Shown: positions 13,401-24,010, counted from the first letter of the stretch. The stretch: DNA of 64,000 nt from Symbiodinium natans (GCA_905221605.1 CAJNDS010002747.1:124001-188000); one strand, 5' to 3'. Notes: generated from the letters alone by a model not told the origin. Translations and numbers: made by a program.

Positions 13401-16400
13401 TGTATATCCGCTTCAATCAACACCAGGTTCCCATCCTGAATATGGTCTGTGCCGGCACGAACTATCATGTGGCGGCTAGAGTTCAAGATGAAGATGGCAA
13501 TCCCAGTTCGTCCTCTGCATGGAGAACCTTCAACGAGACCTGGGTACGACATCTCGGGGCACCAAGTCTGGTCATCTGCGATGGCGGCAATGAGTTCAAG
13601 GGTTCCTTTGAACGAGGACTAGAGCAGCTGGGGTGTCTGCAGCACGTGTGTGCGGCAGAGAGTCCGTGGCAAAACGCCAAGTCGGAGAGGCATGGAGGAT
13701 GGCTGAAGCGACGCCTGACTCAGGAGATAGAGTCCGGAAGATGCACCTTCGGATCATTAGGCGAGCTGGATGAATTCTTGGCCTCTCTGACAGCGGCGAA
13801 GAATCGGTGGTTCAATCAAGGCGGGTACTCTCCAACGCAATTGGTGTTTGGAGAGCTGCCCAGGATACCTGCTGAGCTACTCAACGATCATCCCGGAGGA
13901 CTGGTACCATATCTCGATGCTCTTCATGATCCCGCGGTTGGTGCCGAGTTCCGAAGGAGGATGAGGATCAGAGAAAGGGCAAGGCAAGCAGCCATGGAGA
14001 GCGACTCCAAAGAGGCGATCAGCAAGGCATTGAAGACAACCACCAGTGCCTCCAGGAAGTGGAACATCGGACAATGGGTCTACGTGTTCCGCAGAGCCAA
14101 GCCAGGGGATAGTCTACACCCCACCTCTCGGTGGGTGGGACCTGGACTGGTGGTGATGAATTCCCAAGGCATTGTCTGGGTGGCCATGCGAACGAGACTG
14201 TGGCGATGCACGGCCGAGCAGCTCAGAGCGGCGTTTCCTTCAGAGGTCTTGGGAAGTCAGCTGAGCAGCGATCCTTCCCTGGCCGATCTGATCCGCAAGG
14301 TGACATCAAACACCAGGGCTGGGGCAGTGGATGTGGCAAGAGAAGGACCTCCTCCTGGAGAGGCGAAGGATCACCAATTCCTACGCAAGATGGTGACCAT
14401 CCTATCCCAGAATCGCGACCTCCTCTCCGTCTTCCTTCAGGAGAAGTTCCTCAGGCCCCAGAGCCAAGGATTCCCATACCTCCTGGGCTGCTCAATCCGG
14501 GAGTTCCTCGCCAAGTCAGCAACGGGGACACTCACACGGGGACCATAGGATCCAGAAGATCGTCAGTGGAGGAACCAGCGCAAGAACCGGAAGCTCCTGG
14601 AGTTCTTCCTCCTGTTCCTGAAGAAGGAGATTGGCCTTCATCGTCAGCAAGGTCAGAAGAAGCTCCTCCAAACAAGATGGCCAGGGTGGGAGAAACCCGT
14701 GCACCCGGCACGCCTATACAGCCGCTTCTACAGATCATACAGAGAGGTCGTGAAGGGGCGGCATCCAGCTCCTCAGCTGAAGCCACGGGAGCACGGACCT
14801 CCGTTCCTGATTCCACTCGAGAGAGTTCCCGCTCTCCCCGGAGAAGCCACGAGGCGCACGGACACGAGCTGCACTCATGGTTCCACTTCGACGAAGAAGG
14901 CGGTCTGGTGCTCCTGGCTAAAAGAGGCGATGAAGTCACGTTGAAGGAGCTGAATGAGGAAGAGCGCAAGTTGTTCGAGGCCTCCGACCAAATAGAGTGG
15001 CAGGCTATCTTGCAGACGAAAGCTGTTCGCGTGGTCGTGGGGAAAGAAGCAGCCGAAGTTCGGCAGCGCTGGCCGGAGCGTATTCTCAGCTCCAGGATGG
15101 TTCGAAGGAGAAAGCCCCTCCCCGAGGACCACAAGTGGAAGGCCAAATCACGGTGGTGTGTGGGAGGTCATACTGATCCAGATACGGGCTCCCTCACCAC
15201 GTACTCCCCAACGCCACAAGGCGAGGGAATGATGGCCTTCATGCAGACAAGCCTGAACCTCGGACATCGCTTTTCCTTCACGGACGTTCGCAATGCCTTC
15301 TGTCAATCCAACAAGCTGCAGAGGCCTCGGGGACCCATCTACGCGACCCCGTGCGAGGGGCTCAAGCTCCCAGAAGGAGCCCTAATCGCCATCGACGTCC
15401 CGGTCTACGGGTTGGACGATGCGCCAGCGGCATGGAGGACGACAGTGGTTCGGCACCTGGTCGAGGAAATGGGCTACGTCCGGAACCTTGTGGAGCCATG
15501 TTGGTTCATGAAGTTTGAAGAGGAGACCGGCGGCAAGAAGAAGAACGTGTCTCAGATACTCCTCGAGGTGGACGACTTCATCGTGACTGCGCTGCCATCC
15601 CACGAAGCAGAGATTGAGAAACGTCTTCGAGACAGATTCCATTTCGGCAAGTGGGAAAGAAACGAGGCCGAATACGCCGGACGACGAGTTCAAGTTCTAC
15701 ATGATCGGATCTTGGTCGACCAAGGCAAGTACATCCGGGAGCAAGTCCGACCAGTCGTCTTGGAGAAGTCTCGCAAGCAAGACAAGAGGAGCTCACTCAC
15801 GAAGGAGGAGTTCGAAAAGCTCAGGTCCTGCATCTACAAGATCAACTGGTTGGCAAAGGAATCAAGGCCAGAGATGGCAGGTCTGGCGTCGATCATGGCC
15901 TCACGGCTAGCAGTGGCGACCATCGAGGACGTGATGACTGTCAACAAATGTGTGAATCACCTGAACAACACCGCCGACCGCGCCATCACCCTGTGGAAGT
16001 TCAATCCCGAGGAGATGTCCTTTGTGGTGGTGACCGACGCCGGCGGGATCACTACGCGTCCAGGTGAAGAAGACGAAGCTGGCTTACCAGTAGACGCGAC
16101 CCAAGGAGCCTGGGCCGTGATAGCAACCTCCCACCTGCCGACCGGGAGAGAACGTGTCAAAGGCTCACTGCTGGCCTGGCGATCGAGCAAACTCAAGCGA
16201 AAGGTTTTCTCCAGCTTCGGCGGAGAAGCGCAAGCGATGCTCCAAGGGATCAATGAGGTGGACTGGTTGCAGGTGATGATCAGGGACGCCGTGGTCCACG
16301 ACGTGCAGCTTCGTGATTGGAGAAGCAGTTTGTCTCCGCACATGTTGGTTCTTCGTGGTGAATGCCAGCTACACGGGAGACAACAACAATGTTCAGTGAC

Positions 16401-19400
16401 CGACGCGAAGTCCCTCTTCGACTGCATCCTAAAAGAAAATCCTCAAGGACGTCAAGACAGAAAGGCCGCATTGGAGTTGGCGATAGTGGTGAAGGACCTG
16501 CAGGAGACCCGGTCCTTCGTCCGTTGGACGCCGCACCAGAAGAACATCGTCGACAGCCTCACCAAGATCGACCCGCTGAAGGGCAATGGAGCGATGGAGG
16601 AATTTCTCCGCAGTGGCACTTTGTCATTAGTGGACGTGAAGGAGGAGCTCGAAAACCGAGCTTCGGATCCTCGCTTTAGGCGTAGAAGCCACTCTGCATC
16701 CGTGGCCAGGCTCCTACAGGAGCACCAGAACGACTACATGACGCTGTGGTCAACCTTAATTGGGGGGAACTGTGAAGACATTTCTGAGGTCTTAGGTGTG
16801 CGTTTGAGAGCAGTTGACCACACAAACATGTAGCCATGTGAAACATTGCCACTCCGGTGGCTCAAGGGTGACGAAGCAAGCATGCCCCGAGGAAACAAAA
16901 GGATTCCCCTAGGGTGACCGCCGAGCTTCCAGCTGTGCAATCTGGTGCACAGAAACCATGAAAGCTTGCTGTTGCCGCCGTCGCTTCAGGACAAGAAGCT
17001 CCACATCGTGGATCCCAGACAGAGCAAGAAACTCCACCCTTCTTGGCAGCTTTTTTCCCAATATAGTTCACAGTTGGGCCGGGTGTCTAAGGGGGTTGCA
17101 CAGTCGCCATGAATACGGGCCAAGTGGGTGTACTGTGCAACTTGAGGACATGGTCGCTGGCTAACTTCTACAGTGGTTTGCGTTTTGTTTGTTTGGTCAT
17201 CGTCAGACCCAATGCCCAATGCCACTTACCGACATGCCATCCACTCAACCCTCTTCCGAACCTGGAAGGCGTAAACATATAGTCTATAACTCATTTCTTC
17301 CCGCGCCTTCCTGGCAGCACCCAGGATGACCATGGGCTGCAAAATCTGCGACGGCCCGAAACCGACGAAGGTCGCGGGATCCATTCAAGTAGCACAGAAC
17401 GAGCGTCTCCTCTCAACTAAGTGTTCTTCTTGCTTGCATTCTACGAACCCCAAGAGCTCAAGAATATGTCATGATGATCTTATGATATTCGTACGATGGC
17501 TCTGAGAGTATAGCACAATGCACGAGGCGCGTACAGAAGCGTCACATGTGACTTACGCTGACGCGCTGTTTGGTTTCTCTGAACAGAGGACCTGTGCCCT
17601 GGAGGGCGGAGACAGAGGTTTCGGGGTTGGGGTTCCCGCTGCAACCAATGTTGCTTAAGACCCCCGAAATCTGTGGAATGATCCTTACACTTAAAACCCG
17701 AAAGCTTGTCCGCTATGCTTTCGGAAGGTGGAGTGGCTTGGGGGCACCAACCCCGAGGAGCGCCCAGGGTTTAGGGTTTACGGTTTAGGGCTTCTGGGAA
17801 GTCTTGCGCGTCTTCGGCTCGATGAAATCAGCGCCTGGCGCACGGCCTTGTGTTGCGCACTTCATGATTCGTAAGGGGTCGCTTTTAAGCATGTTGCGAG
17901 GCACAATTGTCGGCTCTTGCAGTGAGGAGATTGAATCGCAGTTGGGGGCAAGTTTATTGCCCATGCTTTCCGACAGTTCTTTCTGAACCCGGCTGGCCAC
18001 GTTTAGAGCCCTACCAAAGATCCTAAACCCTAATCCCTAAACCCTAAACCCTAAACCCTAAACCCTAAACCCTCTTTAAACGACCTTCAGCCCTCCAGAG
18101 GACTGCAACATGCTCGTCACCACCGGCTTCTCCTCTCAGGCCGAGCGGCAGATCAACCTCTGGGACATCCGACGCCCTGAGCTCTTCGTAATCCTTGTGT
18201 GTCAGTACAGACATAATGGGGTTTAGGGGTTTAGGGGTTTAGGGTTTAGGGTTTAGGGTTTAGGGTTTAGGGTTAGGGTAGGTCAGTAGTACTGCTCCAT
18301 TGTTCGAGCGCCAGGCATTGAGATCCGTCCTCACAGTTGAAATTGTTTCTCGACGCTGGCATTGTCGAATAGAGACGTGCAGTCAGTAGTACTGCTCCTT
18401 TGCTCGAGCGCCATGCATTGAGATCCGCAACTTACATCCCCGGCCGACTGCCCCAAGCCGGATGCAAAAGGGTTAGGGTAGGGCATAGTATGGTCATGAG
18501 GTGCATGAAGTGATACCATGTGCGAACCACCTGTTTCAACCCTGGCGCAGTGCCCGGTGGCAGGAACAAGGGCGTCAGTGGACACACTAGCTTCTTCGCA
18601 GCTGCGAGTTGATAACGTGGCGGATTTCCCAACCTGGTCTTGAAAGGTTCTCCTAGGTCGTAAACGGGGGAAGGTTTGTGCCTAATGTGCCTAAGAGCTT
18701 CCACATGCCCAGGAAAGCTACCGGCAGATGGCCAGGGGGATGTGGCGGCCATGGCGTCGTTGAACGTGGACCAGGGCACCGGGGCCTTGCAGCCCATCTA
18801 CACCTTGCGACAGTGTTGCTCCTGGGGTCTGTAGGTGGGTCGGGCCATGAAAGGGCACGGAATCATGACCACGCCGACGAAGCATCCATGTGCCCCCCCA
18901 GTCGGCAAAAGCAGTGCGCCAGCTACAGGATCCGGAATCCGGACCCTGAGCCAGGCAAGCAAGAGTCGAAGCCACAGTCCAAACTTGGCCCTTAAAGCAG
19001 GCCCTAAGGTGCCAGGGGTGGGGGAGCAGGGACTCTTATGGCCCGGCTTACAAAAGGTATCCATACTTCGACCCGGGCACGCAGATGCTGTACATCGCTG
19101 GCAAGGGCGACAGCAACGTTAGATACTTCGAGGCGCCGGGGGTCAGCATAGGTAGGTCATCGTCAGCAGCTTCAGGTGTTCAAAGGCGCTTCCTTGAGGC
19201 TTGGGGAGCTTGCGAAGGTGGAGACATCTCCAGGTAGTGTCATTGATGACTCTGAACATATATTATACTCCAAATTGTTGGTATTCTCATCCTTCGGCTG
19301 CAAAAACACACACACACATATATATATATATATGATCAAATAGTATATATATATATAGGATATATGTAGATGTAAAACATTTCCATAATGTTTCCCTTGC

Positions 19401-22400
19401 TTGCACCCATGCTTGAGCGTTCCACCGCAGGTAACCAACGGAGACCCATACCTCCACTACCTCGAGGCCCTGCCATCTGCCTGGAGCCAATTACAGGGTT
19501 TAGAATGAGGGAAGAAATTGGACAGGTAAGGACATTTGCACATAAAGATCCAGGATGAACCCTGCAGGCACACACTTGCCGCAACGCCGCGGGAGAGGGA
19601 GCAGTAGTCTAGAGAGCCTAAAATTTTGCAGAACTGTCGGCTCTAGGGGCACCAGGGCTGCAGAAACTAGCTGCGGAAACCTGTGTCTTCTTTTTTTGTG
19701 GGAACCTTATGTGTTTTTGCATTTTACGCAGCGTTCCCTTGGTTTTGGCACCCAGTTTTTTCCCGCTTGTATTTTGATATCAGATACCACATAAAGATCC
19801 TGCAGCTTTGTTCTGCCAAGCATCCCCGGTCCAGTAGCGCGACTGCAATTCAGGCACGGCACCTGCCGAATCCCTACTGTATACGCACGATATCCCAAAG
19901 ACCCCGACTCAGTATCAAGACATGCCCATGCTCGCATGTAGATGTGATAGCTCCTTCCCGGAAAGCCTGATGGTTGTCGCAGCACCGCGGGCTGTTGGAT
20001 CCGTTTACGTGGCCTGTGGGTCCGTGAAAGTAATAAGGGTATCCCGAATGCTTCCCCAAAATTTCCCACAAGCAGCCTCATGCACAGGAACCCGAAGACA
20101 AAAGAAAAAAGATGCTGCCAGACCTGGAAGGCTTTCAAGTCGACCGTTCCCCAGAAGGGCTTCGACTTCCTCCCGAAGCGGTGTGTGGATGTGGCCGGGC
20201 TTAGCTGAGGCTTCGGGCAGCTGTTTCGTTTTCTGTTTCTTGGGTGCGGGGAGGGCGGGGGGGGGGGGGGGGGGGGGGGTTAGGGTTTGAGGTGGAGGTT
20301 CATTTCAAGTGGAGTCGTCCAGCTTCTTTGGACCTAGGCTTCTGGGTCAAGCATGTATTGCATCAAAGGTTTTGTGGGGCTGAAAATGGCAGCTCCACAG
20401 TGCCCCTAGAGTGCCCATGCCCTGCAAATCCCGCAACCTCCCGAAGATCCCTCTTCCAAAGAATCCCGCAGAGAGAGCCCACAGCGAGCCCTAATCGCCC
20501 CAACTCCCGAGCCGGAAAAAGGGCCCCTTTAGGGTTTAGGGTTTAGGGTTCAGGGTTTAGGGTTTAGGGTTTAGGGTAGAATCCCCCCCCCCCCCCCCCC
20601 AAAACGGGAGCGCGGAGCCCCAGGTCAGCGTGCACGAGGTCATGCGGGGCCTCAAGCTCGAAACTTGGCCCGGCCGTGTTGTTTCTGAACGGCACGCGAT
20701 TCTGTTGGTTTCAAGGCCCTCCGTATGTATACTTTATGGATATGTCTTATGGCATCTTGTATTCTATGATATATTATACGAAGGACCCATCGCTGTTTTT
20801 GGCCTTTGTTGGTTAGAACCGTTGAGGAGACATCCGCCATCCAGCCACTTGGCCTGAACAGGACTCGCCAGTTCAGTGAATGTAGGCGGCCTCCGGTAAA
20901 ACTCAGAAGATCCACGGTCCCAGACGCTGCCACCAGGTACCCCGAACAATAATTCCGTCATGGGACCCCCTTCACGAGGGCACAACCCTGTTTTCGAAAC
21001 CCCCCGAATATGACTAGTTGGGAGGTCGCCTTCCCATGTATGGGCATGTAGGCTTCTGAAATTTAAAGATGTTGCTTTGCACGAAGAGCTTTGGAGAATG
21101 CGACTTCTCTGGACTGGACTTGAAGCACGACTCCATGTGAGCTTGACCCCGAGCCTCGCAACATCCTCCCCCCCACCCCCACCGCCCCGCCCCCAGGCCC
21201 CCAGTCGGCCCAGCAAGGCGTTCCAAGTTTCCTATTGTCGCAAGTGTTTGTTGGAATCTTGCACAAGTTAGCCTGCCTCGCGCCATTTTCGCTGTTGATG
21301 TAGAGATGCTTCTGACACAGGCAGCTCGGAACTCAAGAGCTTGTCAAGGCGAAAGCCGACTTCTTCCGTGCATCTTGCAAAAAGTACTGGGGCGAATTAC
21401 CAATACCAATACGACATCACAATGACCATCATGAGGGTTATCAAAAGAAAAGATCGACCCCTGGGGTCTAGAGAGAGTCCAGCAGAGCATCCCTGGAATG
21501 CCCCCCCCCGAAGAGAACTAAAGAGATTCTCACCTGGCATCCCCGGAGTGGGTCAGAGGATCCTGCACTGGATCCCCTGGAGCTACAGAGGAAGACTGTA
21601 CATGGAGCAGAAGGGATGTTCTTGTTCGCAAGACTGCTGCATGTTGAGATCTCATCTCAGACACCAGCTCGAGCGCTCGCAGCGTGGAGCACGGAACCAC
21701 CCCCGAAACCCACAAACCTGCACACAAGCCTGTAGCGAAACTTTTTTTAAAGCCCTGGCTTGAAAACCTCAAGGCCAGTGTCCTTCCGGGTGCCCCGGAA
21801 GAGCGAAGCATTCCAGGAGGCACAGCTTGGGGGATGAGTTTTCAGAGACCCATCCTCTTTCTTGGAGGAGGCTGTATATGCGATGCTCAAGTAGGCGTAC
21901 TGAGGGATTTTTTATGAGGGTCGACTCCCTTCGGCATTGCGGGGCTAAGAAGTGTTGGGTGTGTCGTTGAATGGCCTGTGCACACGCCAGGACATCTTCC
22001 CTGATTGCCCTGCCGGCGTGCCCAACATGGCCGCCGACGACTGGGTCTCCGGTCAGGAGTGCAGACCTCCGACCTTGACACCCATGAGGCTGATGGGAAC
22101 GCAGCTCTGCTCCTGATCTCTCATGGCAAGAACCGGAGCAGTCCTGAAAACTTGATAAACACCTCTCTCACCAAGAGGTAGGGCAGCACCGAAAGCGAGT
22201 GGCGCCCTTGCCAGGCCGGGCACCATGCGTGTGCAGGGCACCACCAGCAGCGCCCCGGCCGTGGTCTCCGTGAAGGATCTGAAGAAGCAGCCTTGGGCCC
22301 AGGGCGCTCACAGCATTCCTGTCCTAGACTTGTGGACCTAAGAGACCCTAGGATAGGCAATACACTGCGGCGCGTGAGACGTGCCATTGGCAGCCCACGA

Positions 22401-22704
22401 ACGTCTGCTCGCCCTCTCGAACTTCCCTGTTCCCCCTTCCCCCTTCCACCTTCCACCTTCACCCTTCCCCCTTCCCCCTTCCCCCTTCCCCCTCCCCCTT
22501 CCCCTTGCCCGCAACTCACATCACTGGTCCCTGGCCAGCTCTCTTCTCAAAGCACTGAAGTTCAGACCCGCTTGCTCGTGATGCCCTAAACCCTAAACCC
22601 TAAACCCTGAACCCAGGTTGGCAGAGGCGCAAGCTCGGATCAGCTCTTTGGAGGCGGAGAACGCTGCGCTGAAGGAGGAGCTCGCAAAGGCGAAAGCCGC
22701 CTAG
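2663..22704 (+). CDS. Coronin, WD40 actin-binding protein (about 20 exons)
   Basis: Coronins bind F-actin and regulate Arp2/3 and cofilin at the actin cortex. Exons read by eye: 2663-2709 (tentative), 2964-3048, 3301-3356, 3516-3582, 3662-3938, 7222-7282, 7525-7632, 16990-~17047, 17325-17353 (tentative), 17728-~17766, 18101-18187, 18736-18791, 19057-19141, 19431-19478, 20140-20198, 20611-~20650, ~21340-21369, 21991-~22054, ~22231-22290, 22625-22704 (stop TAG). In order they give the N-terminal FRRKVYQ segment, a PWESGGGG strand, WD blades (MDFEFSPFDDHLLLSASED, LEGHGKKV, WNYTGSLLAVTCK, VDPRQ), VTTGFSSQAERQINLWD, IAGKGDSNVRYFE, PQKGFDFLPKR, DIFPDCPAG with ADDWVSG, and a C-terminal coiled coil, the usual coronin order. 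Phases agree at most joins mapped. Donors are mostly GC, with GT and one GA. The ATG exon and a few borders remain unfixed. A copia element occupies the intron 7633-16989. Confidence 0.92.
2881..2955 (+). repeat. (CCCTAAA)n array before coronin exon 2964
   Basis: About ten perfect CCCTAAA units end only some eight bases before the AG acceptor at 2962-2963. It sits on the acceptor side of its intron in the CCCTAAA orientation. Confidence 0.95.
4334..5376. repeat. Dispersed imperfect palindromes CCTAAACCTTATTCGTTTAA
   Basis: Copies or partial copies lie near 4334, 4391, 4485, 4520, 5030, 5329 and 5353, separated by unrelated AT-rich sequence. Each copy is roughly its own reverse complement (AAAC...GTTT). 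They look like degenerate telomere-like units but keep a TTATTCG core that the telomere repeat lacks. Confidence 0.6.
5457..5573. repeat. G-rich/C-rich inverted repeat
   Basis: About 45 bases of G runs broken by A and C (5457-5502) are followed, after a short spacer, by about 50 bases of C runs broken by A (5521-5573). The two halves are broadly complementary and can fold into a hairpin; the G-rich half could also form a quadruplex. Confidence 0.6.
5564..5770. repeat. 62-bp tandem repeat, about 3.3 copies
   Basis: Units start at 5564, 5626 and 5688 with CCCCGCCCAAAGATT and contain two TGTTTATAAACAC-type palindromes each. The third copy is more diverged and is followed by a partial copy. Confidence 0.8.
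6217..6375. repeat. (CCAAAAAAA)n / (GGTTTTTTT)n foldback
   Basis: The left arm (about 6217-6269) is a CCAAAAAAA array. The right arm (about 6302-6375) is its reverse complement. The loop itself begins GGATTTTC and ends GAAATCC, so it pairs at its base too. It is the same design as the larger foldback at 24.2-25.1 kb: a short tandem repeat arranged head to head. Confidence 0.85.
6509..6719 (+). repeat. (CCCTAAA)n arrays inside coronin intron
   Basis: Two arrays (6509-6566 and 6578-6719) are separated by a short unique sequence. Units are nearly perfect, with one CCCTACA variant. Confidence 0.95.
7101..7205 (+). repeat. (CCCTAAA)n array before coronin exon 7222
   Basis: The array includes three CCCTAAG variants in a row and ends 16 bases before the AG acceptor at 7220-7221, on the acceptor side in CCCTAAA orientation. 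Confidence 0.95.
7368..7402. repeat. (TA)n microsatellite in coronin intron 7283-7524
   Basis: About 17 TA dinucleotides. It is perfectly self-complementary and lies in the middle of a 242-nt intron. Confidence 0.9.
7667..7710 (-). repeat. TTTAGGG array after coronin exon 7525-7632
   Basis: Four to five partly degenerate units in TTTAGGG orientation lie about 35 bases downstream of the donor (GA at 7633), on the donor side of the intron that carries the copia element. Confidence 0.85.
7739..7743 (+). repeat. Target-site duplication GAAAC, left copy
   Basis: Five bases immediately left of the 5' LTR, matched exactly by 16952-16956 immediately right of the 3' LTR. Confidence 0.95.
7744..7924 (+). 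repeat. 5' LTR of copia element
   Basis: 181 bp, starting TGTGAAGAC and ending GGTGCACA; by eye identical base for base to 16771-16951. No convincing TATA box was seen. It contains TGTAGCCAT and, about 20 bases later, TGGCTCAAG, which resemble the two halves of the dinoflagellate spliced leader. Confidence 0.97.
7925..7946 (+). promoter_or_regulatory. Primer-binding site (initiator Met tRNA type)
   Basis: The bases directly after the LTR, TTGGTAGCGGAGCATGGTTC, match the complement of a eukaryotic initiator tRNA-Met 3' end (TGGTAGC.GAG.ATGGTT) at most positions. This is the usual copia primer. The gag start codon at 7939 lies inside it. Confidence 0.8.
7939..10530 (+). CDS. Copia gag, zinc knuckle and protease region
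   Basis: The reading frame starts at ATG 7939. It opens with a long Pro/Gly/Trp-rich stretch, then a helical gag-like region (KQWEIALRRWNKQT onward), a charged linker, and a CCHC knuckle C548-X2-C551-X4-H556-X4-C561 (bases 9580-9621). The aspartic protease follows, with D628-I-G-A (D[ST]GA in most relatives) and a downstream LLSVGLLEHLGAT segment typical of retropepsins. The frame stays open to 12831, but from about 10530 a different frame looks coding, so the shared protein probably changes frame there. Confidence 0.88.
10526..11248 (+). CDS. Copia polyprotein, middle region, shifted frame
   Basis: In the +1 frame (open from 10532 to 11248) the translation has ordinary composition, with an HAGKHINRGNQYASWQVCEN segment followed by a second Cys (CxxC) that may be a second zinc-binding site, then a Ser-rich linker and a predicted helix. 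The upstream frame becomes His/Arg/Gly-biased over the same bases, as expected of a shadow frame. The frame ends in a stop at 11246-11248. Confidence 0.55.
   Translation, partial: TSMMETARGTRAAQGWRALVNRMFFMMEATRMMYARLILAERGQKSSKSERRKFLEADAQTPGRCLHAGKHINRGNQYASWQVCENCGARINYAQRGRSKAKAKARTTTSSPAPQPPGPSVSRQAGSTSSASDGTSEIAGALQVMALGFQQMNNTMAELMRGQNQMITIMMNQPESRSFNHMSLEETSGLAARAATEIFSMNIDEGETDESWSPVQERRAEGAEMVNPNLLDAPIAGQRG
11241..12390 (+). CDS. Copia polyprotein, pre-integrase region, several frames
   Basis: Coding-like sequence changes frame here at least twice. The zero frame from 11241 (VDDYPDVCLNTDPVG) gives way to EELTEKYFIEALGQD in another frame near 11480, then to the 7939 frame from about 11585 to 12390, including DLLEVFHAGEVSTMARQNGL and PSRFSDASGWTGLDKG. 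I recall similar segments from other dinoflagellate copia polyproteins, but their function is unknown. No single frame is coding throughout. Confidence 0.45.
12390..14435 (+). CDS. Copia integrase
   Basis: Frame open 12242-14548, coding-like from about 12390. Residues are numbered from 12242. The HHCC-type zinc domain has H321, H326, C355 and C358. The catalytic core has D385 (SVDVMYI), D447 (VICDGGNEF) and E482 (AKSERHGG), with the E 35 residues after the second D. A C-terminal SH3-like segment with Trp and Gly (WNIGQWVYVFRRAKPGD) follows. It inserts the cDNA into target DNA. The coding frame passes to the reverse transcriptase frame near 14.43 kb. Confidence 0.92.
14435..16833 (+). CDS. Copia reverse transcriptase and RNase H
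   Basis: Frame open from 14131. Residues numbered from 14131: RT motif FTDVRNAF with D385; palm motif LLEVDDFIV with D481/D482 (Tyr of the usual YVDD is Glu here); RNase H acidic residues D636, E699 and D758, and H802 before D808 in a WTPHQKN...DSLTK segment. The stop codon TAG (16831-16833) lies inside the 3' LTR, so the last residues are LTR-encoded. The N-terminal part before about 14435 is probably not translated in this frame. Confidence 0.93.
16762..16769 (+). promoter_or_regulatory. Polypurine tract
   Basis: GGGGGGAA ending one base before the 3' LTR. It would prime plus-strand cDNA synthesis. Confidence 0.8.
16771..16951 (+). repeat. 3' LTR of copia element
   Basis: Identical by eye to 7744-7924 over 181 bp. 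It carries the polyprotein stop codon and is followed by the GAAAC target copy. Confidence 0.97.
16952..16956 (+). repeat. Target-site duplication GAAAC, right copy
   Basis: Exact match to 7739-7743. Confidence 0.95.
17767..17791 (-). repeat. TTTAGGG array at a coronin donor
   Basis: About three units begin within a few bases of the end of exon 17728-~17766. The same intron ends with CCCTAAA units (18025-18074), so its two ends are complementary. Confidence 0.85.
18025..18074 (+). repeat. CCCTAAA array before coronin exon 18101
   Basis: Seven units, acceptor side of the intron that starts with TTTAGGG at 17767. Confidence 0.92.
18219..18282 (-). repeat. TTTAGGG array after coronin exon 18101-18187
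   Basis: About nine units, the first ones TTTAGGGG, starting about 30 bases after the GT donor. Confidence 0.92.
19314..19366. repeat. (CA)n(TA)n microsatellites in coronin intron
   Basis: A short CA run then TA runs interrupted by TGATCAAATAG, inside the intron 19142-19430. Confidence 0.85.
20256..20279 (+). repeat. Poly-G run near coronin donor 20199
   Basis: About 23 G with one or two interruptions, about 60 bases after the donor of intron 20199-20610. It is complementary to the poly-C run at 20583-20600 at the other end of the same intron. Confidence 0.9.
20528..20600. repeat. TTTAGGG array and poly-C run before coronin exon 20611
   Basis: Seven TTTAGGG units (20528-20577) and then about 18 C (20583-20600) lie just upstream of the acceptor. 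The telomere-like array is in the opposite orientation to most acceptor-side arrays in the window: an exception to that rule. Confidence 0.9.
22583..22614 (+). repeat. CCCTAAA array before the last coronin exon
   Basis: Four units, the last CCCTGAA, ending ten bases before the AG at 22623-22624. Confidence 0.9.
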
Positions 22705-23019
22705 TCCCACTCGCAGCTACGTCCGTAGGCTCAGGCCTTGTAGACTCCTGTAGACTGGTACTTTGGGAAACAACAAATATGTGAATAAATAAATAAATAA
22801 ATATATATATATATATGCTCACCCCCCCCCCTCGACAGACCCCCGGAAGCAAAAAAAGGGCTGAGGGCGCGACGGACAGCATAGCTGCACACAGTAGCCA
22901 GACACGTTAACAAACAATAGAGATATATGGTACCCCCCCTCCCCAAAGATCTATACTTTTTTGCTTTGTTTAATGCCTTTGATGTTTTGCTCTGTTGTTG
23001 TATGTTTTTCTTTTGTTGT

Positions 23020-23460
23020 CTGTTAAACCTATGTGTTTCTATTTTAAAACCCTTATTGAAATATTGAATGTCCAGAAGGGTTAGCATTTTTGAAACCCTT
23101 ATTGAAATATTGAATCAACAAGGGTGGTCATTATTGAAACCCTTATTGAAATATTGAATTTCAATAAGGGTTGGCATTATTGAAACCCTTCTTGAAGTAT
23201 TGAACTTCAATACGGGTGGTCATTATGGAAACCCTTATTGAAATATTGAATTTCAATAAGGGCGGAACCAAGAACTAAGAACTAAGACTGCCAGGGACTC
23301 TTGGTCTGAGTTCTTAGTTCCTAGTACAGCCCTTATTCAAATTCAATATTTCAATAAGGGTCTTAAAATAGAAACACAGGATTCTTAGTTCCTAGTACCG
23401 CCCTTATTGAAATTCAATATATTTCAAAAAGGATTTCAATAAGAGGTAACCCAGGAACTA
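23020..23460. repeat. Nested palindromes of ACCCTTATTGAAATATTGAA
   Basis: Five or more copies of ACCCTTATTGAAATATTGAA, several followed by their own reverse complement (TTCAATAAGGGT), lie between 23045 and 23270. The outer flank AAACCTATGTGTTTCTATTTTA (23026 on) is repeated inverted near 23360-23390. A second palindrome of AGAACTAAGA units sits in the middle (23275-23330). Confidence 0.8.
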
Positions 23461-23479
23461 AGAATCCGTACCGGATAGA

Positions 23480-24010
23480 GGTCTCATTCGTTTGAAAGGA
23501 ATTCCTATTGGTTTAGGCTCATATTCATTTAGTAGGATTCCTACTAATTCTTGTTAAACGAATCTTATTTTTCATAGGAGTCCTATTAATTCCTATTAAT
23601 CTTCACTGCGTTCTTTTGATTTGTTAAGGGTTCCTCTTCAATTTCATGGGCTTTCTACTAGCTTCCCCGATAAATTTCGTAGGAGCCCGAAAGATTCCTA
23701 CTTATTTTCATAGGATTCCAGTGAAGTTTCATATGGTTCCTAATTATTTTGATAAAGCTCCTACTACTGCAATAAGACTCATATCAATTTCAGAGCTCTT
23801 ACTCATGATATGTGGATTCGTATTAATTTTAATAGGGATCTGATTCATTTGAAAGGGATTCCTATTGGTTTAGGCTCATATCATTTTTAATAGGATTCCT
23901 ATTAGTTAAGGGTTCACATTCGTTATAGGAGTCCCATTGGTTCCCATTAATTGTAGTAGGGGTCCTCTTCAATTTATTAGGATTCCTATCAACTATCATA
24001 GGGTTCTCAT
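23480..24010. repeat. Diverged AT-rich repeats around ATAGGATTCCTATTAATT
   Basis: Motifs such as AGGATTCCTATT recur every 30-50 bases. A segment of about 70 bases (TTGAAAGG.ATTCCTATTGG onward) occurs twice, at about 23494 and 23850. Confidence 0.65.

Larger units (their letters stand above)
7744..16951 (+). mobile_element. Full-length Ty1/copia LTR retrotransposon
   Basis: The 9,208-bp element has 181-bp LTRs that appear identical, TG...CA ends, a 5-bp GAAAC target duplication, a primer-binding site directly after the 5' LTR and a purine tract before the 3' LTR. The domain order gag, zinc knuckle, protease, integrase, reverse transcriptase, RNase H is that of Ty1/copia. It lies in the sense orientation in coronin intron 7633-16989. 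Removing the element and one target copy leaves an intron of 144 nt, and its right end lies only 38 bases before the next exon. Identical LTRs imply a recent insertion, yet the internal coding frame is broken several times. Confidence 0.97.
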